64,000 bases of DNA from Corynebacterium pseudotuberculosis (GTDB taxonomy: Bacteria > Actinomycetota > Actinomycetes > Mycobacteriales > Mycobacteriaceae): the NCBI RefSeq assembly GCF_002155265.1, contig NZ_CP021251.1, forward strand, positions 744,001 to 808,000, given 5' to 3'. How positions within the stretch are numbered: position 1 is the stretch's first letter; every line of letters begins with the position of its first letter. Positions 56,446-64,000 of the stretch are shown in pieces. A program made the position numbers and the translations under genes. The notes under the pieces were generated by a model. The model worked only from the letters and a program-made list of their open reading frames with translations, had not been told where the DNA came from and made no database searches.

Positions 56446-57245
56446 GCTGCGCCTTATCTAGAACTCAAACGCTGAGCTCTCATGCACAGCAGTGATACTG
56501 AATAATCTAGAGATTGGTTGAGCAAACTAAAAATGCTTGAAAAGTTAAGCATCTTGGCCTGAACTCAATTAGCTGCAGAACATATGAAGAACATGTGCTT
56601 CGCATATGTAATTGTGCGCAATTTAAATTGAAATTTTAGAAATATGCTCATTTTTTGGACGATTTTCCTGTGCTTTTTCTTAGGAAAGGGGGAGGTGGAG
56701 GGCTGGGAGGGAGATTTCCGCCATGAAAAATTTGTGCGCAATTAATATTGTGCGCAATTCATTTATTTTTGCCTTGATTGTTCGCTTCTGGGGTGAGAAT
56801 TTTTTATGAATGTATTAATAAAAATGCATCGACGGGGGTGGTGTAGGGTGAGGAAGGGGTTTTAGAAAATCAATATATAAACTGACGATATTAATACTTC
56901 TGAACTGCACTTATTCTAAGTATTGCATAATGATTAGCGCATAGTATTGCGTGACATAAAAGGGGTATGCTGTATCGAAAATTTATATTAAGTTGATTTG
57001 TCAACCATTAGGATAAGGTGAGATTCGACGATCCGATCTGTGATTGTGAACCTTCCACCTTTACTTCTTTTTGGTGTGATAGGGCACTCAACATTCCATC
57101 TCTTCTTTTGCCGAGATAAGGCATTTGCTCATCAATGCTGCCTAAAAATACGGTTCTACCTGGGGTTGAATGACGCATGAGAAAGTCGGTCGTTTGTTGG
57201 AGGCGAGCAGCGGGCTCGCTTGAAGCTCTTGAAAAAGGAATTTTC
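56446..57245. other. Long AT-rich regulatory region between srtB and spaD
   Basis: About 800 bp without a supported gene, very AT-rich. It contains three copies of a 12-base repeat (listed separately) and must hold promoters for srtB and spaD. The reading frame of spaD stays open back to 57177, but no ribosome-binding site supports starts there. Its size is unusual for such a compact genome. Confidence 0.45.
56612..56759. repeat. Three copies of TTGTGCGCAATT in the srtB-spaD intergenic region
   Basis: Identical 12-mers lie at 56612-56623, 56732-56743 and 56748-56759, all in the same orientation. The last two are 16 bases apart and the first is 120 bases before the second. Each is a near-palindrome (TTG-TGCGCA-ATT). 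Multiple sites between divergent pilus genes suggest an operator for a dimeric regulator; the regulator is not identified. Confidence 0.6.
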
Positions 57246-58688
57246 GTGAACAGGTTCTCTTGCGCTACGCGCTCTGTAACTTTTGCTGCAATTGTTGGTT
57301 TGTCTCTTGGACTCGGCGGGGCTCCGGCAGTCGTTGCCCAGGACATTCTTATAGCTGCTCCCGTGAAAGCAAACATTGATTTTGAAAGAAAAGGCTCCCT
57401 CACTCTTTATAAGAAAAGCGGCGCGGAATCGGGTGAGCATGCAACTGGTCACCTAATGGAGAATGTTCCTGGAAAGCCTTTAAATGGCGTGAAATTTAAA
57501 GCTACAAAAATCAATGTTGATCTTAAAACAGATGATTGGGCAAAATTTCCTAAAAATGCTGAAGATGCGAAAAATAAACTTACGACTGTAACCTATGAAC
57601 AAACTACGACTGGTGAAGGGGTTGCAAAGTTTGGAGATTTGCCACTGGGTCTTTATCTTGTGGAGGAGACAGAGGCTCCTGAAGGGGTAGTGAAAGGGGC
57701 ACCGTTTATAGTTTCAATTCCTATGGTAAGCGCTGCGAGCAATTCTTGGAATTACGAAATAGTTGCGTATCCAAAAAATTCGGAAACTAAAGTCGAAAAA
57801 TCAGTGAAAGATGCTGATAAGAATATTCAAGATCTTTACCTCTATACGATTACTGCAGATGCTCCGAATTTTAAAGATCCAAAGAAGTTAACTAAGTTTA
57901 TTTTCTCAGATAAACTTGATGATCGACTGGAAAATCCGAAGGCTACAGAAGTAAAAGCCGGTGATGTAACTCTAGCCGAGGGTGACTTCACTGAGTCTTT
58001 TGTTGATGGGCTCTATAAAGTTGAGATAAGTGAAAAAGGGCTTCTAAAAGTGGCATCTGGGGTGAAGGTCTCTTTGACCTTTAATGTCGCTCGTAAAGAA
58101 GTCGGAAATAGTGTTGAACTCGTTAACTCTGCTGATGTTATTTTTAATAACCCAAACACTGAGGAAGACATAACACAGAAGACAAACGAAGCTAAAACCT
58201 ATCATGGTAAGTTAAAAATAGTTAAAAAAGATGCAAAAGAAATTGATAAAGTCTTGGAAGGTGCGACTTTTGAGCTTTATCGTTGTGAAGACCCCGATAC
58301 ACTGAAATCTAAAATATCCATCAATGGACAGTCCGCTTGGACCACTGGTAAAGACGGAACTGTCACCATTGATGGGCTGCATGTTACCGATGTCGAAGAC
58401 AATGATAAGTTCATTGAAAAGAAATATTGCTTAAAGGAGACTGCGGCTCCTGCGGGTTATTCGCTAATGGAGAAACCGGTTGCTTTTACGATGACTCGTG
58501 ATGAACTTGCACAAGTCGCAGAGGGTGATGATGCGGTGACCTTAGTTAAAAAGGTTGAAAACGTTAAACATGATACTCCGAATCTTCCAATGACAGGTGG
58601 CGCAGGTATCGGTATTCTTGCAGCACTTGGTGCTCTAATCATCGGTGCTGGAGCATGGTTGGCACGTCGTAACTCAGCTAAAAACTAG
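57246..58688 (+). CDS. spaD: Major (shaft) pilin, SpaD-like
   Basis: The 480-residue pilin has a signal peptide (cleaved near residue 31, AVVAQ), the pilin motif WNYEIVAYPKN with the reactive Lys177, Ig/CnaB-type domains, E-box YCLKETAAPAGY with Glu399, Cys347 and Cys395 as a possible disulfide pair, sorting signal LPMTG (447-451), a hydrophobic helix and RRNSAKN. Sortase links Lys177 of one subunit to the LPMTG threonine of the next. GTG 57246 with AAGGAA upstream is chosen over in-frame upstream codons because it gives a proper signal peptide. Its codons are AT-rich compared with most of the window. Confidence 0.9.
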   Translation: MNRFSCATRSVTFAAIVGLSLGLGGAPAVVAQDILIAAPVKANIDFERKGSLTLYKKSGAESGEHATGHLMENVPGKPLNGVKFKATKINVDLKTDDWAKFPKNAEDAKNKLTTVTYEQTTTGEGVAKFGDLPLGLYLVEETEAPEGVVKGAPFIVSIPMVSAASNSWNYEIVAYPKNSETKVEKSVKDADKNIQDLYLYTITADAPNFKDPKKLTKFIFSDKLDDRLENPKATEVKAGDVTLAEGDFTESFVDGLYKVEISEKGLLKVASGVKVSLTFNVARKEVGNSVELVNSADVIFNNPNTEEDITQKTNEAKTYHGKLKIVKKDAKEIDKVLEGATFELYRCEDPDTLKSKISINGQSAWTTGKDGTVTIDGLHVTDVEDNDKFIEKKYCLKETAAPAGYSLMEKPVAFTMTRDELAQVAEGDDAVTLVKKVENVKHDTPNLPMTGGAGIGILAALGALIIGAGAWLARRNSAKN

Positions 58689-58770
58689 TACGGCATTTTC
58701 ATTGTGGCTAGTTTTTAATGTTGTGTTTGGCATCAAATCAAAATAATTACTGGTCAGTAATGATTATGGG

Positions 58771-58802
58771 GTGGGAAGAAGCGGAAAATCGCCTCTTCCC
58801 AC
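58771..58802 (+). terminator. Hairpin between spaD and srtC
   Basis: GTGGGAAGA-A-GCG pairs with CGC-C-TCTTCCCAC (12 bp with one internal mismatch) around a 6-base loop. There is no T tract, so it probably limits read-through or protects the spaD mRNA, favouring shaft pilin over downstream products. A weaker AAAACTAG/CTAGTTTT hairpin with a T tract lies at 58681-58715. Confidence 0.55.
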
Positions 58803-58918
58803 TCTCGGCTTAGTTCTGAAGACAACTGAGCAAAACCCACTTTTGATTATTTATTTCCTCTTGGCGCATTGTGGTCTGTTATAAACATGTGCTTCTGAGG
58901 ACTTTTCGGGAGCAATGA

Positions 58919-59878
58919 ATGCTAGACCCTGTAACAAAGACTGAACGGCCTAAAGTCGTTCATCGTTTGAAACAGAAGCGAGTTGGGAAGAAAAATAACC
59001 ATGCATTAGCTGCGCTACTCGTGATTATTGGATTAATTGTCATGGTCTACCCAGTGGTTTCGACCCAATGGAATAATTGGAAACAGCAACGTGCAGCAGC
59101 AGAGTATGCCAAGATCGATAATTCAACGCCGAAGGTAGTTCATGAAGAAGCCTGGGACGCTGCTCATAAATATAACGAGGAGCGTGCACAAGGACCGATT
59201 CTTGATCCATGGGTTAGCCGTTTTGTCCCAGATAACTACGCGTATCAAGAATACTTAAGCGTATTAAATACGCAGGATGCAATGGGTCGTATTGTCCTTC
59301 CGTCCATAAAAACGGACCTACCTATCTATCACGGTTCGAGCGAGGATGTCTTACAAAAAGGAATTGGTCATCTTTTTGGATCCGATCTTCCAGTGGGCGG
59401 ACGCGGGAGTCACTCGGTGTTGACTGGACATACGGGAATACCGACAGCAACACTTTTTGACAATTTAAATCGTGTTAAAGAAGGCGATGCTTTCTTTATT
59501 CACATCGCTGGACACAAAATTAAATACGAAGTCGATCAGATCAAGATAGTTCTTCCTAATGAGACAGAAGATCTAAAAGTTGAAGCCGGCAAAGATTTAA
59601 TCACATTAGTTACCTGTACTCCCTACGGGATTAACACACATCGTTTATTAGTTCGTGGACATCAAGTTCCAATAGCCGAAGAAGAAAAAAGCATGCTCAA
59701 CGAGGTACAGGGTGTCTCTTGGCAATGGTGGATGTATGCACTTACCGCAATATTCATCGTAGGAGTCATTGGGCTTATCGCGTGGTTAATAAAACAATCA
59801 CGTGTGTCTTCTAAGCGGCATAAAGACTCTCTGATTGTCCCTGACTCCGAATCTACCGAGAATAAAACTGAACTGTGA
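58919..59878 (+). CDS. srtC: Class C (pilus) sortase of cluster 2
   Basis: The 319-residue sortase has an N-terminal membrane helix (ALAALLVIIGLIVMVYPVV), lid DPW (96-98), catalytic His171 in TGHTG, Cys233 in LVTCTPYG, Arg242 in THRLLVRG, a C-terminal helix (YALTAIFIVGVIGLIAWLI) and a polar tail. It is closely similar to the divergent sortase at 55555, indicating duplication. It lies between the shaft pilin and the basal pilin genes and probably polymerises SpaD. Its stop overlaps the start of spaE. Confidence 0.9.
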   Translation: MLDPVTKTERPKVVHRLKQKRVGKKNNHALAALLVIIGLIVMVYPVVSTQWNNWKQQRAAAEYAKIDNSTPKVVHEEAWDAAHKYNEERAQGPILDPWVSRFVPDNYAYQEYLSVLNTQDAMGRIVLPSIKTDLPIYHGSSEDVLQKGIGHLFGSDLPVGGRGSHSVLTGHTGIPTATLFDNLNRVKEGDAFFIHIAGHKIKYEVDQIKIVLPNETEDLKVEAGKDLITLVTCTPYGINTHRLLVRGHQVPIAEEEKSMLNEVQGVSWQWWMYALTAIFIVGVIGLIAWLIKQSRVSSKRHKDSLIVPDSESTENKTEL

Positions 59879-60690
59879 TGCAGAAGCAAAGAATCATATA
59901 TAACGGGGTTCGCCGTAACCTGATGCTCGCCACCTCTATCGCTTTTACAGCTGGACTTGTATATGGGGGTGGGATGTTAGAACCGTCTATGAACAGTCTC
60001 ATCCTTCCATCTGCTTCTGCTGCTGTTACCGGTTTCCCTAGACCAGTTCCTCCGCTCGAGAATATTGATCTTGAACGTAAAGCTAGTGTCACTATAAAAA
60101 TCCCAGATAGTTCAAGTGGCACAAATGCTGGGCTACCTGGATATGAAGTAACAGTTATCTTGCTCAAAACTGATCCAATCAATACTTCAGAGGGATATGC
60201 CAAAGCCTCGAAACTTACTGTGGAGCAGGCAAAAAAACTTGAAGAGCTCAGACACTATTCTGGGGTGACTGATGCTAAAGGTGAAGCAAATTTTTCGGAA
60301 CTTGTACCCGGTGCGTACCTCGTCACTACGAAATCGCCTAAGCCGGGAGACCGTAAGCCTCAAGAAGAAGTCCTTATTGCTCCGATCATAGGTGAAAACG
60401 GTGAATGGGATTATAGCTTCACTGCTGTAATGAAATTTAAAAACAACCCTAAGCCTGGGCCAACACTACCACCTTGGGTTCCTCCTGTAACGCAGACAAC
60501 GCCACCACCTACCAAGGATGAACAGCCGCCTGCAAGTGATAATCCGGCTTCAAAACAAAATAAAAAAAGAGAAGCTTTGCCGCTTACTGGTGCAAGCGTT
60601 GTGGGATTGATCGTGATCTCGCTGTCATTGATCGCTGGCGGTTTTTTCTTGCTTGTCTCAAGAAAAAACGGTGAGAACAGTACTTACTGA
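59875..60690 (+). CDS. spaE: Minor/basal pilin, SpaE-like
   Basis: The 271-residue protein has an N-terminal signal segment, the basal-pilin lines TSEGYAKASKLTVEQAKKLEEL and FSELVPGAYLVTTKSPKPG, then a Pro-rich linker (PKPGPTLPPWVPPVTQTTPPP), sorting signal LPLTG (235-239), a membrane helix and RKNGENSTY. The same organisation is seen in the interrupted spaB-like gene at 18645, so the two are paralogues of the pilus base or wall-linker type. GTG 59875 or ATG 59878 may be used; either overlaps the srtC stop. Intact. Confidence 0.85.
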   Translation: MMQKQRIIYNGVRRNLMLATSIAFTAGLVYGGGMLEPSMNSLILPSASAAVTGFPRPVPPLENIDLERKASVTIKIPDSSSGTNAGLPGYEVTVILLKTDPINTSEGYAKASKLTVEQAKKLEELRHYSGVTDAKGEANFSELVPGAYLVTTKSPKPGDRKPQEEVLIAPIIGENGEWDYSFTAVMKFKNNPKPGPTLPPWVPPVTQTTPPPTKDEQPPASDNPASKQNKKREALPLTGASVVGLIVISLSLIAGGFFLLVSRKNGENSTY

Positions 60691-60804
60691 AGAAAATTCC
60701 CACACAAATTTAAATAAGTTCGAACTACTTAATCTTATTAATACCTAAAGAATTATTTATCAATCATAGTTGATTGTGTTCTTTAGTCAGACGAAAGAAT
60801 AAAA

Positions 60805-63800
60805 ATGAGGATCTTGCTTGCACTGTGGCAGCCATCATTAATTAGGTGTTTTACCTGTTTTGGTTTAGTTCTTTTTTTACTATCTCTTCTTGTTGTTCCT
60901 TTCGCAACGCGTAGTCAAGCCGAAGAACTGTTAGCAAGTGAGATTGCTTCTGTCTCGGAGAAGTCTTCTGACAGGCAAGAAGTAGCTATGAAGATAGAAA
61001 ACGACCTTCAAGCTACTTCTATAGTGATCGAATCCTCTGATTTAGATTCGTCTTTTTCAAGTCTTAACGACAGTGATTTTCTACTGAAAGTCGATGGAGT
61101 ACAAGAAAGTAGCGATGGTTTAAAGTGGGATGTTTCATATGTGACCGCTGATAATCCATCTATCAGCGTTAGTTTCCCAGAGCGAACATTTAAATCGGGT
61201 AGCACGATAAGCATAGAACTTCCTAAAAATAAAGAATCAGAGGTTTTATCAGATGCGAACTTTATTATTCTGGGGACTCCTAGGGCAGAGGTTCCTTCTC
61301 GAAAGTTGCCGGTTATTGGTGATTCCGTACCATCAGCATCAAACTTGCAGGCTGAAGTTACTGGTTCTTTTGATGTTTCCACGGGGATCGTCACGGTCGA
61401 GGGGAAAATAAAACCTAATGAGCAGACTGCCGGTATTAAAGAAATAAGCATTACGCCCAAAACTGGTGAGTGGTTATTTACTCAGGGGGATGACCTGAGA
61501 TTAGAGATTAACGGGGAGGCTGTAGATACATCCCTTTTTTCTGCATCGATTATTGATAAATCGATGGTGCTATCTTTTCCCGCTGATCAAGGGGACCTAA
61601 TAAATGAAGAGGCCTCGTTCTCTCTGAAAATAAAATGGGATCCAAAAGCAAACAATTGGGTAGGACTTGATTCTGTAGTTACTGCGTATAAAGCAGAATT
61701 TTCTTTAGCTCAGCCGATGTTCGCTCCTCGTGCTCGGCTTGCTCGTGCAGCCTGTGAACCAATAGAAGCTAATAACATTATGGTAGCTAAGGATACGGGA
61801 CCTACTAATCCCTACCGTGCTTCTTTTGTTCTTGGTAGCAACGGCGGCGGATTGATCTCTGGGTTTAAAGTTAATCCAGGACTTGGGGTGCTGCCATATA
61901 TTCCCAATACTCAATCATTCACCCAAAGTACTTTACCTTACTGGATGTCTATTGAAGGCATTATTGATACCCGGGAAATACCGAGCCAAAATGTAAAATA
62001 TGTTTTCCCAATGTAGGGGCTGTTTATTTACAATTTGAAATATCTGGAACAAATACTACGGATAAAAAATATCTTCGTATTTATAATCAAGATCCAGAGA
62101 ATCCTAGTGTAAGAGATGGATCACTGTGGTATAGGTTTGTTGATTACCTGGGAAACCCTACGAAAATGGAAGTTCCAGAAAAAACAAAGGTAGAGATTCG
62201 CTTTCAAACAGGTTCTAAAATAAGCACTCCTAGTACGCCATCGGTTTATGTCAATGGTTGCGTTGAAGAATTTGAAAACACGGAACCGATAGCGCCTATC
62301 CCTCCTGTAGGGCCAAGTGTAGATCCAACCGTATGTTCGCCTAATGCTGAGGCGAAAGTATGGATTGGTATGTCGCAACATACCAATCGTGGTGAGACTT
62401 TCAATGATAGAAATTCAACAGATTTATACGTTCAGTCCTTTAATAGGAATACTGGATTAGACGAATTCAAACCGGTAGGAGCCAGGACACCGTGGGTTTA
62501 TAACGCGATGGCATATAACCCCAAAGAAGGGTATATATATGCAATTAGTCAAGGCCGGCTAAAGACGCTTCAATCAAGTAAATTGCGAATTTATGATGAG
62601 GATCCTAACTATCCTGCTGGACACCTTTTGCAGATATCGCCAGTAAATGCCGGTGTGAAAGATTTGGGTGCTATTATTGGGCTAAACGGTAGTCGGTTGA
62701 CGGCTTGGCCAAACGATTTATGGGGTGGAATGACCTCTGGAATTATCGATGGGAATGGCCGCTACCTTGTGTCGAACTCCTCTCAGTCGGGTACTCATAA
62801 TTTATACACACTAGATTTAGACACTCGACTAGCTACTGTAGTTGCTAGTAATACTGCTTTTTCCAATGATTACACGTCTACTGGAAAAACCGATTCCAAT
62901 TATGTGTGGGGAATAAAAAATTCTAGTAATCCTGCAGTTCTAGAAAGAATTGATGTTAGGGATGGAAGCAGGAAAGAATTCAGTTTAGACGGAGTTAAAG
63001 ATCCATTAGGCCAGAACGTTGAAAAGGGCATTTATGGAACTGCTTGGACGTACGGTAATGGAAGTTTGGGGTTTGGAAATAACGCCACAGGCTCGGTTTA
63101 TCAGATCGATATCGGAAACGAATCTGGTACGACAATTGATGATCTGCATTTAAAAATTGTTGCCAAACGTAAAGGTCCGACTTCCCAGAATAATGATGCT
63201 ACTAGTAACGGTATTTTAAGTCCGGTTATTACCGACCTTAAAGTAACTAAGAAGCTGGAAAAGATTGAAGGCAATCAAGTTTCCTGGACCATTACGGTGG
63301 AAAATGTAGGACCGTGTCCTAGCTCTGGATTTACCTTGCAAGATGTTGTTCCTGAAGGATATGCAGAGGTAAAAGGAGATCCTCAAAGTAATGGTTGGTA
63401 TCAAGATATTTCCGTAAACGGAAACGTGATCAACGCTTCGCATGGTCCTATCGCAGTAAATGAGAAAGCTACCTATAAAGTTACTGCTAATCAATCTATC
63501 TCTAATAATGAAAAATGCCTGCAAAATACTGCATCCATATATGCAAACGAGAAAGATCTTATAGAAGATAACAATGTTGCCTCCGATGGTGCCTGTATTC
63601 CTGCAATCACCAAAACGGTCGTAGACCAAAACGGTGATGAAAAAATTGATGGGCAAGACGGTAGTGTTGCTGCTGGAAATGGCCTCCGAAAGGTTACATA
63701 TAAAATCGAGGTAAAGAACCCTAAGGGGTTCCCGGAAACAAAGTATTCGCTTACGGATACCCCGCAATTCGCGGATTCTGTAAAGCTTGAACGCCTTAAA

Positions 63801-64000
63801 GTTATATCGGACTATGGCAAGAAGAATCAAGAGGTGCAAGCTGCGGATATATCTGTTAACGGACTGGTCCTCGCGGAAGATGGCACTCCAATAGAAGGGA
63901 ATGCATCAAAGGATACGGTTCACACCTACATGGTTGAGGCTTTCTATTCCGGTCCCGAATCGTCAGCTCATGACTCTACGGATGAGTGCAAAGACTCGAC
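60805..64000 (+). pseudogene. spaF: Pilus tip adhesin, SpaF-like, frameshifted and running off the window
   Basis: ATG 60805 opens a protein with a signal segment (CFGLVLFLLSLLVVPFATRSQA) and an N-terminal beta-rich domain with an MSCRAMM-like SVSFPERTFKSGSTISIELP. It stops at TAG 62014-62016. The next frame is open from there to the window end: GAVYLQFEISGTNTTDKKYL, then a probable beta-propeller (KVWIGMSQHTNRGETFN to about 63120), then DUF11-like repeats (LKVTKKLEKIEGNQVSWTITVENVG). Adding one A to AA in CCCAATG (62008-62014) joins the frames as FPNVGAVY. The position after spaE, large size and domain set indicate the tip adhesin. The 3' end and sorting signal lie outside. A homopolymer error is possible. 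Confidence 0.82.

Noticed and set aside
1..64000. tRNA, rRNA, transposase, integrase or prophage genes
   Set aside because: Looked for on both strands by characteristic motifs; none was recognised, though a tRNA could be missed without a covariance search.

Overview
The window comes from an actinobacterium of the Corynebacterium diphtheriae/ulcerans/pseudotuberculosis group. The evidence is moderate GC, HAIR/HspR control of chaperones, sortase-assembled Spa-type pili and a secreted CP40-type GH18 endoglycosidase. The urease genes ureG-ureD argue against C. diphtheriae, which is normally urease-negative. A spaB-spaC type cluster that starts directly with its sortase, with no shaft pilin before it, fits what I recall of C. 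ulcerans or its close relative C. silvaticum; C. pseudotuberculosis is the alternative. The species assignment is inference.

Layout: 0-1.2 kb is the end of the urease operon (ureG 3' part, ureD). 1.8-5 kb is a FecB/FecCD/FepC-type metal or cofactor ABC importer with an ArsR/SmtB regulator. 5-11 kb holds a DUF1707 membrane protein, a large Fe-S reductase with a Pro-rich tail, a miniature FprA-like protein and a PiT phosphate transporter. 11-16 kb is a peptide/nickel-type ABC system whose binding-protein gene is frameshifted and whose second permease is fused to an ATPase. 16-17.4 kb is an AI-2E/PerM protein. 17.7-25 kb is pilus cluster 1 (intact sortase, spaB-like gene cut by an amber codon, spaC-like gene in three frames). 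25-29.6 kb is dnaK-grpE-dnaJ-hspR. 29.7-31.7 kb holds two secreted proteins, including CP40. 32-37 kb has an aldehyde dehydrogenase (frameshifted), an alcohol dehydrogenase, a DUF1023 hydrolase with a small partner, and a nitrilase-family amidase. 37.4-41 kb is a MacA/MacB-type exporter. 41.4-43.7 kb is a broken wall-anchored adhesin. 44-47 kb has three poorly characterised genes, including a diverged globin-reductase. 47.6-50 kb has a GltS glutamate transporter and an M-protein-like coiled-coil surface protein. 50.3-52.7 kb is an ABC exporter. 53-55.5 kb is clpB. 55.5-64 kb is pilus cluster 2 (srtB, spaD, srtC, spaE, spaF-like), markedly AT-rich; its tip-protein gene is frameshifted and runs off the window.

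Two themes tie the window together. First, the heat-shock regulon: dnaK and clpB both carry a SigH-type promoter (GGAA-N19-GTT) plus a HAIR operator, and hspR, whose product binds HAIR, ends the dnaK operon. Second, surface-gene decay: all three very large adhesin genes and one minor pilin gene are interrupted, whereas the three sortases, the SpaD shaft pilin and the SpaE-like pilin are intact. Several lesions lie in short homopolymers, so assembly error must be excluded, but the amber codon in spaB is a point change and harder to explain that way. No tRNA, rRNA, CRISPR array, insertion sequence or prophage was recognised.
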